From Anaerolineae bacterium (GTDB lineage Bacteria > Chloroflexota > Anaerolineae > Anaerolineales > Anaerolineaceae), in assembly GCA_013314735.1 (NCBI GenBank), contig JABUFD010000004.1, forward strand, positions 205,938-269,937: DNA of 64,000 nucleotides, read 5' to 3'. Numbering within the stretch: the stretch's first letter is position 1; the number at the start of each line of letters is the position of its first letter. The notes under the pieces are model-generated. The model was not told where the DNA came from, did not search any database, and was given only the letters and a program-made list of their open reading frames with translations. The position numbers were made by a program, and so were the translations under genes. Positions 1 to 7,542 of this stretch are shown in pieces.

Positions 1-1949
1 CCCCCAAAGGCTCGCTGGTCACTTTCACGGAAGAAGCCCAAAAGTTGACGGTGTACCTGTACATTGTCGGCGCACCGATTGTGCTGTTGATCCTGATCTT
101 TATCGGGATGGTGTCAAAAATCGAGTTGGAAAGCCGGCTGAATGAAATTGCCATCCTGCGCAGCCGCGGCGCAACGCGCCTGCAAATTACCTTCATCGAA
201 GCAGTCGAAGCCCTGATCCTCGGCTGTGCGGCAGCTATACTTGCAACGCCGGCCAGCCTGGTGGCAACCCATTTATTGGGCTCTACGCGCAGTTTCCTCG
301 ATTTTTCGATGGATGCCAGCAGCTTGCGGATTGCGCTCAACCTGCCCATGATATACACTGCACTGGTGATGATCCTGGTTACAATTTTCGCCCAGGTGAT
401 TCCCAGCCTGGCCGCTTCCAGGCACACCGTCACCAGTTACAAACAGCAGCAGGCACGATTGATCAGTGCCACCTGGTGGCAGCGCCTGTACCTCGACTTT
501 GCCCTGCTGGCGGTAGTGATTTTCGGTATGACCGCCATGCGCGATCTCCAGGATAACACCGGGTTTTTCCAGACCATATCGGAGAACTCGATCCTGTTTT
601 CACTATTGTACCTGCTGCCAATCCTGTTATCGATCGCCATCAGCCTGGTCTTTCTGCGGGTTCTTCCGCTGATCCTGGCTGTGGTGTCCTGGGTGGTATC
701 CAAGACCAATAATGTCACCTTTTTAATGGCTGCCAGGTCAATGCACCGCATGCCAAACGCCTACCAGATGCCGCTGTTATTATTGATCATCACGGTCAAC
801 CTGGCGGTATTTACCACAACCCTGGCCGCCACAGTTGACCGTCACCTGTATGACCAGGTTTTGTACCGGATTGGTTCTGATTTGCGATTTACGGATTATG
901 GCGACAATCCTGCTTACGGTTCAGGCTCTGATAATTTTTCGTGGGCTTTCCTTCCAGTCTCCACCTACCTGGATGCACCGGGAGCAGTTGCCGCCGCCCG
1001 CCTGGGCGATTATTCTTTCACTGCCGGCTTTTCCACCAGTGAACAAGGCACTTTTTTTGGTATTGACCGGCTGGGCTTCAACAAAGCCGCCTTCTGGCGT
1101 GATGACTTTTCAGCACAGGATTTCGGATCTCTGATGAACGAACTCGCACTTCACCCGGATGGTGTATTGGTATCCAAGGCATTCCAGGAAGCTTATGGTT
1201 TGCAATATGGCGATTTGATCCCGGTTCGGATTGATGCGTACGGTGACCTGGTCATAACAGATTTACGCATGGTGGGAAGCTTTGAATACTTCCCCACCTG
1301 GTATCCTGAGGAAGACGGTAACCTGCTGGTAGGCAACCTGGAACATCTCTTTTCCATTGGCAACGGACCATACCCCTATTATGTAATGGTGCAGACAGAT
1401 GGCATCATTAATCCGATTGAAACCGCCAACTATTTCAGCAAGATTGGTTTCATCTCGTGGGCAACCGGCGGCCGTGCCTCAACCATCATTGAAGCAGCGC
1501 AGCAGGAACCGATGCGGCAGGGGTTCTTTGGTTTGCTGACGATCTCGTTCTTTATCACTGCCCTGCTCTCATTCCTGGGATTTTTCCTCTACGCTGTATT
1601 TTCACTGCGTCGCCGTTCCATCGAACTGGGTGTGCTGCGCGCCATCGGACTTTCCACCCGCCAGATGGGTGCTACCCTGGCATGGGAGTTCATGTCGCTG
1701 ATCTTCAGCGGAGCGGTAATCGGTACCCTGATCGGCATATTCAGCAGCCGCTTCTTTGTGCCCTATATGCAGATCGGTGCGGAAGCATTTGAACAAATTC
1801 CGCCGTACTACATCCTCATTGCCTGGAACCAGATTTACGAAATATACGGTCTGCTGCTGTTCCTTTTCCTGCTGCTGGTATTTGCCCTGCTGGCATTCCT
1901 GCGCAAGATCAAGATCTTTGAGGCAATCAAGTTGGGAGAAACAGTATAA
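1..1949 (+). CDS. FtsX-family ABC transporter permease (5' partial)
   Basis: Membrane subunit of a MacB/FtsX-type ABC system, cut by the left edge. The frame is open back to base 3, so the true start lies upstream and the TTG at 45 is only internal. About 648 residues are visible. Two FtsX units can be seen: one near the visible N-terminus with the cytoplasmic stretch LNEIAILRSRGATR, and one at the C-terminus with SIELGVLRAIGLSTRQ followed by membrane helices. Between them are four or so further helices and a soluble loop of roughly 200 residues (about residues 275-490), probably extracytoplasmic. It is followed after one base by two ATPase genes, so the three make one transporter operon. Such systems move lipoproteins, peptides or lipids rather than small nutrients; the substrate cannot be read here. 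Confidence 0.88.
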   Translation, partial: PKGSLVTFTEEAQKLTVYLYIVGAPIVLLILIFIGMVSKIELESRLNEIAILRSRGATRLQITFIEAVEALILGCAAAILATPASLVATHLLGSTRSFLDFSMDASSLRIALNLPMIYTALVMILVTIFAQVIPSLAASRHTVTSYKQQQARLISATWWQRLYLDFALLAVVIFGMTAMRDLQDNTGFFQTISENSILFSLLYLLPILLSIAISLVFLRVLPLILAVVSWVVSKTNNVTFLMAARSMHRMPNAYQMPLLLLIITVNLAVFTTTLAATVDRHLYDQVLYRIGSDLRFTDYGDNPAYGSGSDNFSWAFLPVSTYLDAPGAVAAARLGDYSFTAGFSTSEQGTFFGIDRLGFNKAAFWRDDFSAQDFGSLMNELALHPDGVLVSKAFQEAYGLQYGDLIPVRIDAYGDLVITDLRMVGSFEYFPTWYPEEDGNLLVGNLEHLFSIGNGPYPYYVMVQTDGIINPIETANYFSKIGFISWATGGRASTIIEAAQQEPMRQGFFGLLTISFFITALLSFLGFFLYAVFSLRRRSIELGVLRAIGLSTRQMGATLAWEFMSLIFSGAVIGTLIGIFSSRFFVPYMQIGAEAFEQIPPYYILIAWNQIYEIYGLLLFLFLLLVFALLAFLRKIKIFEAIKLGETV

Positions 1950-1950
1950 G

Positions 1951-3015
1951 ATGGAACAAGAACCAATCATTGTCTGTGATAACCTGGTAAAAATTTACAG
2001 GCTGCTGGGCCTGGAAGTGATGGCCCTCCAGGGGCTGGATCTGGTTGCCATGCCGAACGAATTTGTTGCCATTGTCGGCGCCAGCGGTTCCGGGAAATCA
2101 ACCCTGATGTCAATCATCGGTGGTCTGGAGCAGCCAACCAGTGGCTGGGTACATGTTGCCGGGCATGAGATCAACAAGATGAACCAGAATGAGCTCAATC
2201 AATACCGGCAGCACTTTATCGGCTTTATCTGGCAGCATGCCACCCGCAACCTGCTGCCTTACCTCACCTGTCGTGAAAACATTGAACTTCCCCTGCTCAT
2301 CAGCGGAACATTAAATTCTGACAAAGAAGCCTACATTGACCGGCTGCTGGAATTGGTGAATCTGACCGAACGCAGCCATCACCGTCTTTCAGAACTATCC
2401 GGTGGAGAGCAGCAACGGGTGGCATTGTGCGTGGCATTGATCAACCAGCCCACCATCCTGCTGGCGGATGAGCCCACCGGCGAGTTGGATTCCACACTCG
2501 CCCAGCAGATGTTCACGACACTCCGCAAATTGCAGCAGGAACTCAACCTGACCATTGTGGTGGTCAGCCATGATATTGAGATCGCCAGGTTTGTCGATCG
2601 TGTCGTTACCATCCGTGATGGCCGTGTAGCCACCGAAACATTGAAACAGAACAACGGCTATTACCAGGCAGGTGAAGCACAGCAAACACAAGGTGATGCG
2701 CAGGTACTGGAACAACCGGAACATGTCTATGAAGAATTGGCGATTTTTGATTCGGCCGGCAGCATTCACATTCCAGATGAATACCGCATGCGACTGGGGA
2801 TCAAACGCCGCGCCAGGATCGAACTGCTCGAAGACGGCATTATGATCCGGCCAGTAACCAATGACGATGAAACCACCATGAAGACGATCCAAACCATGCG
2901 CGAACTAAAAACCCAGCTGGAAGTGGATACCCAGGGCAACCTGTTGGAACGGATTTACCAATCCGGACGCAAGGCGCTGGCCCGACGCAAGGAGAAGAAA
3001 ACCGATGGAAAATAA
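1951..3015 (+). CDS. ABC transporter ATPase with C-terminal AbrB-like domain
   Basis: ATPase partner of the FtsX-type permease, 354 residues. The open frame extends further upstream inside the permease gene, but the ATG at 1951, one base after the permease stop, opens the recognisable ABC fold. Walker A is GASGSGKST, the signature LSGGEQQRVAL, Walker B ILLADEP with the catalytic Glu, and the H-loop VVVSHD. MacB/LolD-type ATPases usually end near residue 230. This one continues: residues about 263-303 (AIFDSAGSIHIP, then a YRMRLGIKRRARIELLEDG pattern and IRPV) match the swapped-hairpin SpoVT/AbrB layout, followed by a charged helical tail. The AbrB domain normally binds DNA or dimerises; what it does on an ABC ATPase is unknown. 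The gene overlaps the next ATPase by 11 bases. Confidence 0.9.
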   Translation: MEQEPIIVCDNLVKIYRLLGLEVMALQGLDLVAMPNEFVAIVGASGSGKSTLMSIIGGLEQPTSGWVHVAGHEINKMNQNELNQYRQHFIGFIWQHATRNLLPYLTCRENIELPLLISGTLNSDKEAYIDRLLELVNLTERSHHRLSELSGGEQQRVALCVALINQPTILLADEPTGELDSTLAQQMFTTLRKLQQELNLTIVVVSHDIEIARFVDRVVTIRDGRVATETLKQNNGYYQAGEAQQTQGDAQVLEQPEHVYEELAIFDSAGSIHIPDEYRMRLGIKRRARIELLEDGIMIRPVTNDDETTMKTIQTMRELKTQLEVDTQGNLLERIYQSGRKALARRKEKKTDGK

Positions 3016-3700
3016 AGCCGCTGAAGCGATGATCCACATCGACCATGTTTCCAGGGTGTACCGCAACCGCAGCCAGGTGGAAGTGCACGCCTTGCGCGAC
3101 ATCGACCTGGCCCTCAACGGTGGCCAATTTATATCGTTCAAGGGCCGCTCAGGTTCTGGCAAAACCACCCTGCTGAACTGCATCAGCACCCTCGATACAC
3201 CAACGGATGGACAAGTTACCATTTTCGACGAAACGGTTACCCGCCTGTCGCCTGAAGAAGCCACCGCCTGGCGGCGGGATCATGTCGGGTTCATTTTCCA
3301 AACCTTCGGGCTCATTCCCACCCTGTCGGCCTATGAAAATGTAGACCTGATGTTGCGTTTGAATCATCTATCAACCCACGCACGGCACGAACGTGTGGTG
3401 GAATACCTCGACCTGGTGGGGTTGAAAACCCGTGTTAACCACCGCCCGCACGAATTATCCGGTGGTCAGCAGCAGCGGGTGGCGATTGCCCGCGCATTGG
3501 CCAATCAACCCAAACTGCTGATCGCCGATGAACCCACCGGTGAGTTGGACAGCACTACCGCCTGTGATATTTTTGACCTGTTCAAGACCATCGTGCGGGA
3601 ACGCGGCTTGACGATCCTGATGGCCACCCATGACCCGCTTTCCGATGATTATGTCGATCAGGTAATCAAGCTGAAAGACGGATGCGTTGTCCATGAGTGA
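3005..3700 (+). CDS. ABC transporter ATPase (MacB/LolD-like)
   Basis: Second ATPase of the FtsX-type transporter, 231 residues, the usual length for this class. Walker A GRSGSGKTT, signature LSGGQQQRVAIARAL, Walker B LLIADEP and H-loop MATHDP are all intact, and the PTGELDS D-loop typical of LolD/MacB/FtsE ATPases is present. The start overlaps the end of the previous ATPase by 11 bases, which implies translational coupling. A permease with two FtsX units plus two different ATPases suggests an ATPase heterodimer. Unlike its neighbour it has no AbrB-like tail. The substrate is not evident. Confidence 0.9.
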   Translation: MENKAAEAMIHIDHVSRVYRNRSQVEVHALRDIDLALNGGQFISFKGRSGSGKTTLLNCISTLDTPTDGQVTIFDETVTRLSPEEATAWRRDHVGFIFQTFGLIPTLSAYENVDLMLRLNHLSTHARHERVVEYLDLVGLKTRVNHRPHELSGGQQQRVAIARALANQPKLLIADEPTGELDSTTACDIFDLFKTIVRERGLTILMATHDPLSDDYVDQVIKLKDGCVVHE

Positions 3701-3797
3701 CACCCGGCAAAAATCACCATCCTCTGGTCAATGCAATTCTGGAAGGATTTTTTTCCGCATTACAAATCTGTAATGCCAACTTTGCCGCACCGTAAGG

Positions 3798-3803
3798 TAT
3801 AAT
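3798..3803 (+). promoter_or_regulatory. -10 element of the riboswitch-1 transcript
   Basis: A consensus TATAAT, preceded by GG and followed by G, lies about 30 bases before the first riboswitch aptamer. The -35 is weak (a TGCCAA at 3774-3779, 18 bases upstream, is the best candidate). Its place between the ABC operon and the riboswitch makes it the likely start of the protease transcript. Confidence 0.5.
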
Positions 3804-3830
3804 GAACCTAGAGTAATCAGATTCATTTAC

Positions 3831-3924
3831 AACTGAAAAAGGCAAAACCAGTGAAAACTGGTGACGCAAAGCCATTGGGTCTAAAGTTCTGTGATCAGAA
3901 CAATGACAGCCAGGTTGCCGGTAG
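3831..3924 (+). promoter_or_regulatory. Cyclic di-GMP-I (GEMM-I) riboswitch aptamer 1
   Basis: The conserved GEMM-I core is readable by eye: an A-rich lead-in, GGCAAAACC, a stem capped by a GAAA tetraloop (CCAGT GAAA ACTGG), the near-invariant GACGCAAAGCC, a second imperfect stem with a possible tetraloop-receptor strand (TCTAAAG facing CAATGAC), and the closing GCCAGGTTGCC. GEMM-I RNAs bind cyclic di-GMP, with a subclass binding 3',3'-cGAMP. The aptamer lies in the 5' leader of the exported protease at 3998 and is followed by a terminator hairpin. A second copy of the same core begins at 6055. Confidence 0.93.
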
Positions 3925-3955
3925 GAAAAACCATATCGTTCTTCTATTAGCAAGC

Positions 3956-3977
3956 CTGGCATACCCGCCAGTTTTTT
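3956..3977 (+). terminator. Riboswitch-1 expression-platform terminator
   Basis: CTGGC (3956-3960) pairs with GCCAG (3967-3971) across a 6-base loop and is followed by six T. The aptamer's own 3' strand GCCAGGTTGC (3909-3918) is complementary, with one bulge, to GCAAGCCTGGC (3950-3960), which contains the terminator's 5' arm. Terminator and antiterminator are therefore mutually exclusive. Ligand-stabilised aptamer should free the arm for termination, which predicts an OFF switch; the direction is inferred. Confidence 0.8.
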
Positions 3978-3997
3978 GTTTTTCGAGGAGGTTCGGT

Positions 3998-5869
3998 ATG
4001 TCAGCAAAATCAAATTTCTCAAAAATTCATCGGGTTGTTTCCCTTGTTCTGTTGCTGTTGATCGCCCTTTCGTCATTCCCGGCATCCATCCAGGCTGCTG
4101 CATCCGAATCATTCATCGTACAGGGGTCCAGCATCTCGGCAGTCGCTGACGCGGTAACTGCCAGCGGTGGGCAGATCACTTCACAGCTGGCAATCATCAA
4201 CGGCGTTGCTGCGTATCTCACCCCGGCAGCGCGCGCGCAGCTGGAGGATCATCCCGCCATCACCGCCATCACCCCCAACGCCAACGTGGCAGCCAGCGGC
4301 CTGACCGCCAAAAAGGTGAAATTCCCATCTGCTGATTTCCCGGAAGCCAGTGGCGCAGATTATGTCTGGCAACAGGGAATCACTGGTTCAGGCATCACCA
4401 TCGCCGTGGTTGACAGCGGCCTGGCAGCTTTCAACCCCCTGGTCAAAGATACCGCGAATCAGAACCGGCTGTTGGGCTGGGTTGATTTCGTCCAGAACCG
4501 CAATAAGCCCATCGATCCAAACGGCCACGGCACCCACATCACCAGCATCATGTTAAATTCACAAAAGGGCGCTGATGGCTCCTATAATGGCGTCGCGCCA
4601 GATGCCAACCTGGTGGCGGTACGCGTTTTGAACAAGAACGGCCGCGGTACGTATGAAAAAGTGATCCAGGGCATCCAATGGGTGGTTGACCACAAGGATG
4701 AGTACAACATCAAGATCATGAACCTGTCACTGACGGGTGAAGTGCTGTCACCCTATTGGGCAGACCCGCTAAACCAGGCCGTGATGAATGCCTGGGCCAA
4801 TGGTATCACTGTGATCACCTGCGCCGGGAACGAGGGACCTTCACCGGTATCGATCAGTGTTCCTGGCAACAATCCTTATGTGATCACGGTTGGCGCTTTC
4901 ACCGATGCCTACACCCCCACCGACTGGCAGGATGATTACCTGGCCAGCTTCTCTGGCGCAGGGCCCACCCTCGACGCGTTTGTTAAGCCGGACCTGGTCG
5001 CTCCTGGAGCGCACATGGTCGCCATGATGTCCAATGCCTCTTACATCTCCAAAGAGCACGAAGCCAACTGGTTCACTGGCACAAAGTATTATGAAATGGC
5101 CGGCACTTCGCAGGCGGCTGCGGTTGCCACCGGTGTGGCTGCCTTGATGTATCAGCAAAACCCCAATTTGACACCGGATGAGATGAAATACCGCCTGATG
5201 ATCACGGCCATGCCGTGGATCGAAGGGGATGTGCCGGTGGAAGAAGCCAGGGCTGCGTACAGTGTCTTCCAGCAAGGCGCTGGGCGCATCAATGCTCCCG
5301 ATGCTGTATTTGCGGTAGAGGGTGTGCAGGGTGCAGCCAACCAGGGTTTGGACATCTGGGCTGACATGAATGGCGACGCGCACTACCAGGGCTTCGCTTA
5401 TTACGATGAAGACGAGGGCGTATACCGCATTGATGGGATTGATGAATCGATCAATGATGGTTATGTAGTCTGGGATGGCGGACTGGGGTTGTGGTCTGGT
5501 GGTTTGGGATTGTGGTCCGGTGGACTGGGCCTGTGGTCAGGTGGGTTGGGACTGTGGTCGGGCGGTTTGGGCCTATGGTCCGGTGGTTTGGGATTATGGT
5601 CCGGCGGCCTGGGCCTGTGGTCCGGTGGACTGGGGCTGTGGTCGGGCGGCTTCGGTTTGTGGTCAGGCGGCATGGGCCTGTGGTCCGGCAGCGCTACGGA
5701 TTGGAACGAATTGACTGACAATCCGTCAGCAGAGATGCCGGCCAAAGATGAGCTTTTCTCCAGTCAATCAATGGAATTCTCCGCCACCCAATCGATGGAA
5801 TATCCCGACTTCTCTGACCATTTCAATAATGCCGAGACCGGCACCGGTCCGTGGGTTGAAGAAGACTGA
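3998..5869 (+). CDS. Secreted subtilisin-like (S8) serine protease with Trp-Gly heptad repeats
   Basis: Exported serine endopeptidase of 623 residues. The ATG at 3998 has a good ribosome site (GAGGAGG) and opens a signal peptide (hydrophobic VVSLVLLLLIALSSF, cut probably after IQAAA). A short I9-like prodomain follows. The catalytic triad is visible: Asp139 in AVVDSGL, His177 in NGHGTH, Ser371 in GTSQAAA, with the oxyanion Asn in CAGNEG. Residues about 494-563 are ten heptads of GG(L/F/M)GLWS, then an acidic Ser-rich tail with two QSMEF/Y motifs. No membrane anchor or sorting motif is seen after the repeats. The gene sits behind a c-di-GMP riboswitch, so the protease is probably tied to the surface or motile/sessile switch. 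Its target is unknown. Confidence 0.92.
   Translation: MSAKSNFSKIHRVVSLVLLLLIALSSFPASIQAAASESFIVQGSSISAVADAVTASGGQITSQLAIINGVAAYLTPAARAQLEDHPAITAITPNANVAASGLTAKKVKFPSADFPEASGADYVWQQGITGSGITIAVVDSGLAAFNPLVKDTANQNRLLGWVDFVQNRNKPIDPNGHGTHITSIMLNSQKGADGSYNGVAPDANLVAVRVLNKNGRGTYEKVIQGIQWVVDHKDEYNIKIMNLSLTGEVLSPYWADPLNQAVMNAWANGITVITCAGNEGPSPVSISVPGNNPYVITVGAFTDAYTPTDWQDDYLASFSGAGPTLDAFVKPDLVAPGAHMVAMMSNASYISKEHEANWFTGTKYYEMAGTSQAAAVATGVAALMYQQNPNLTPDEMKYRLMITAMPWIEGDVPVEEARAAYSVFQQGAGRINAPDAVFAVEGVQGAANQGLDIWADMNGDAHYQGFAYYDEDEGVYRIDGIDESINDGYVVWDGGLGLWSGGLGLWSGGLGLWSGGLGLWSGGLGLWSGGLGLWSGGLGLWSGGLGLWSGGFGLWSGGMGLWSGSATDWNELTDNPSAEMPAKDELFSSQSMEFSATQSMEYPDFSDHFNNAETGTGPWVEED
5477..5686 (+). repeat. 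Ten tandem 21-bp repeats coding GGLGLWS heptads
   Basis: Ten in-frame 21-base units run without interruption inside the protease gene. Each codes Gly-Gly-Leu-Gly-Leu-Trp-Ser; the ninth and tenth have Phe and Met at the third position. Codon third bases differ freely between units while the peptide is kept, which points to selection on the protein rather than recent slippage. The regular Gly/Trp spacing suggests a repetitive extended or beta structure that could bind glycans or the cell wall; this role is inferred. Confidence 0.95.
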
Positions 5870-5907
5870 CAACTGACATCCAGCAAGAACAGGTGTTACC
5901 TCACAAA

Positions 5908-5945
5908 GAGGGCATTCTGCCCGGCAGCACCGGCAGAATGCCCTC
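5908..5945 (+). terminator. Terminator after the S8 protease gene
   Basis: A 14-bp perfect inverted repeat (arms 5908-5921 and 5932-5945, 10-base loop) lies 39 bases after the protease stop. A run of six T follows only about 12 bases later, so this may be a less efficient or factor-assisted terminator. Confidence 0.65.
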
Positions 5946-6054
5946 CGATAAAGGCAATTTTTTCAGGCGAAAATTGATTAAGAAACATTAATAGTAAATT
6001 AGTTGCGTTTATGGTAATATGCAAGTAGCAATTTTACAAAGTTCAACTTACAGA

Positions 6055-6143
6055 ACTGAAAAGGCAAACCCAATGAAAGTTGGGGACGCAAAGCCAGGAG
6101 TCTACAGCTCATTCATCGAGCCATGATAGTCGGGTTGCCAAGT
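6055..6143 (+). promoter_or_regulatory. Cyclic di-GMP-I (GEMM-I) riboswitch aptamer 2, without a downstream gene
   Basis: Second GEMM-I aptamer: A-rich lead-in, GGCAAACCC, GAAA-capped stem (CCAA TGAAAG TTGG region), GACGCAAAGCC, a second stem with TCTACAG facing CCATGATAG, and the closing GTCGGGTTGCC. A possible -10 (TAATAT, 6015-6020) precedes it. A terminator follows at once. The only plus-strand gene-sized frame beyond it starts inside the aptamer, runs into the 3' end of the opposite-strand Suf gene and has no ribosome site, so I do not call it. This is either a riboswitch whose gene was lost or one that controls a non-coding RNA. Confidence 0.92.
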
Positions 6144-6170
6144 TATGAAGCAATTCAAAACGAGAGACAA

Positions 6171-6203
6171 CCTGACGAGCGACAAGTTCCGTCAGGTTTT
6201 TTT
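6171..6203 (+). terminator. Riboswitch-2 expression-platform terminator
   Basis: CCTGACG (6171-6177) pairs with CGTCAGG (6190-6196), followed by seven T: a strong intrinsic terminator. The aptamer 3' strand GTCGGGTTG (6129-6137) is fully complementary (one G-U pair) to CAACCTGAC (6168-6176), covering the terminator's 5' arm. This is the same terminator/antiterminator logic as in riboswitch 1, so the switch still looks functional. Confidence 0.85.
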
Positions 6204-6369
6204 GTTAAAGGCTTCTCTTTCGCAATAGAAGCCAGAAAACATCCAAACATTTTTGTCTCATTTTTATACAAGAATCCTTATTTTATCCTTCTTACAAAAC
6301 CTCAACAAAGTAAAGACCTGCCCAATCAGCAGGTTCTTTACTTTAAAATTTCAACCCTGTTTCTGCCAG
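6204..6369. other. Gap beyond riboswitch 2: possible short read-through RNA
   Basis: No credible gene. The stretch holds a 7-bp hairpin (GGCTTCT / AGAAGCC, about 6210-6233) and the long inverted repeat at 6307-6344. If riboswitch 2 reads through its terminator, the added RNA would be about 140 bases and could end at that repeat, just before the 3' end of the opposite-strand sufB gene. A regulatory small RNA is a reasonable but unproven reading. Confidence 0.35.
6307..6344 (-). terminator. Terminator-like inverted repeat after sufB, possibly bidirectional
   Basis: AAAGTAAAGACCTGC (6307-6321) pairs with GCAGGTTCTTTACTTT (6329-6344) with one bulged base and a 7-base loop. It lies 26 bases beyond the sufB stop on the minus strand. 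The T-rich arm helps on the plus strand, so it could also stop plus-strand transcripts from riboswitch 2. Confidence 0.6.
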
Positions 6370-7542
6370 CTACAGGCCCTGTGCGGCCACCTCGGCGATA
6401 TGTTGAATGGCAGCATCCAGCTCCGCTCCCAGTCCGGAAATCCCCGCATCCAGAAAGCCGCGGATGATCATCGAAACCGCTTCACTTTCGGTGAACCCGC
6501 GCGACATCAGGTATTCGACCTGTTCCGGGGCAATCTTTCCAATGCTGGCCTCATGGCTCAATTGCGCATCCCTGTGATTCGACCGCACCCCGGGGATGGA
6601 TTCGATGAAAGCCCCCCCATCATGTGAGATCAACATACCCGAACAATCCACATGCGCCCGGCAGGCAGCATTCCCGATCATCAAACCACCCTGGATGATC
6701 TGCCCTCCGGTTGAAACACCACGGTGCTTCAGTTCAGCACTGGTACCGGTTGCGTTGAGTTCCACCCGCGAACCAGTATTCACCCGACTTCCTTTTTCCG
6801 CCAGGATAACGGACATAAAATTTGCACTGGCGCCTTCCCCCACCAACAGGGTCAGCGGGTTGGAAACAATATCCGCACCGGTGCGCAGGGAAACATAATT
6901 GCTGTTAAACACCCCATTCCGCCCAACGCGGGTGGCTGCGCGTGGTCGCACAGTAACCTCCGCCCCCCAGCTGTGCACCATCGTATTGGTCAATACCGAA
7001 TCTTCGCCAACATAAAACTCCGAAACCGCCAAGTGCAGGCCGCGTTGAACGCCCTGATGGGTCAGGCAGCCTGTAATCAGTTCCAGGGCCGCGCCATCTT
7101 CCACAATCACTATGTTATGAATGCGCTGGGCAATATTCGCGCTGGCCATATAGAGTGCAGTCTGGTAGGGAAGAGAAATTTTCTCACCAGCCCTCACACG
7201 CAGAAAAAAGCCTTCGGGTGCAGCCTCAGCCACCTGCCGTGTGATCTCATCTTCTTCTGGAGAAATCAGATTCCAGGAATATTGTTCCCGCAACCACGGA
7301 TATTGCGCCAACGCGGTTGCGATCGGCAGCACTTCCAGCCCTGGCACTTCACTGTAGGCACACACCGCGTGCAAATCCCTCACCATGAATGTGCCCGAGC
7401 GCGGCTGCCCTGTATGAAACAGAACACCGACCTCAGCCAATGAGGTGCTGTCCGATGTTTCAAGATGCAATTCATCACCAACAACCGGTTGCAGGTCATC
7501 GGAGTGGATATAACTGTTTACATCTGGAAACCGCTGGCTCAT
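6370..7542 (-). CDS. sufB: SufB/SufD-family Fe-S cluster scaffold (SmsB-like)
   Basis: Scaffold subunit of a SUF-type iron-sulfur assembly complex, 390 residues, shorter than E. coli SufB (about 495). The C-terminal half carries the family pattern ASIGKI..EQVEYLMSRGF and GFLDAGI, after a beta-helix-like middle with HRGVSTGGQ; a Cys in AHVDCSGML is a candidate cluster ligand. It overlaps sufC by four bases, and no sufD, sufS, sufU or sufE is nearby. A lone C-B pair matches the minimal SMS-type system known from archaea and deep-branching bacteria. It is the last gene of the pigL-sufC-sufB operon. Cytosolic. Confidence 0.85.
   Translation of the reverse strand: MSQRFPDVNSYIHSDDLQPVVGDELHLETSDSTSLAEVGVLFHTGQPRSGTFMVRDLHAVCAYSEVPGLEVLPIATALAQYPWLREQYSWNLISPEEDEITRQVAEAAPEGFFLRVRAGEKISLPYQTALYMASANIAQRIHNIVIVEDGAALELITGCLTHQGVQRGLHLAVSEFYVGEDSVLTNTMVHSWGAEVTVRPRAATRVGRNGVFNSNYVSLRTGADIVSNPLTLLVGEGASANFMSVILAEKGSRVNTGSRVELNATGTSAELKHRGVSTGGQIIQGGLMIGNAACRAHVDCSGMLISHDGGAFIESIPGVRSNHRDAQLSHEASIGKIAPEQVEYLMSRGFTESEAVSMIIRGFLDAGISGLGAELDAAIQHIAEVAAQGL

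Noticed and set aside
5461..5745. Pro-rich and Trp/Gly-rich frames in other frames over the protease repeats
   Set aside because: They are shadows of the 21-base repeat; only the plus frame with signal peptide and catalytic triad is a gene.
6123..6467. Plus-strand frame of 114 codons after riboswitch 2
   Set aside because: It starts inside the aptamer, crosses its terminator, and runs antisense into sufB. No ribosome site and no family-like sequence.
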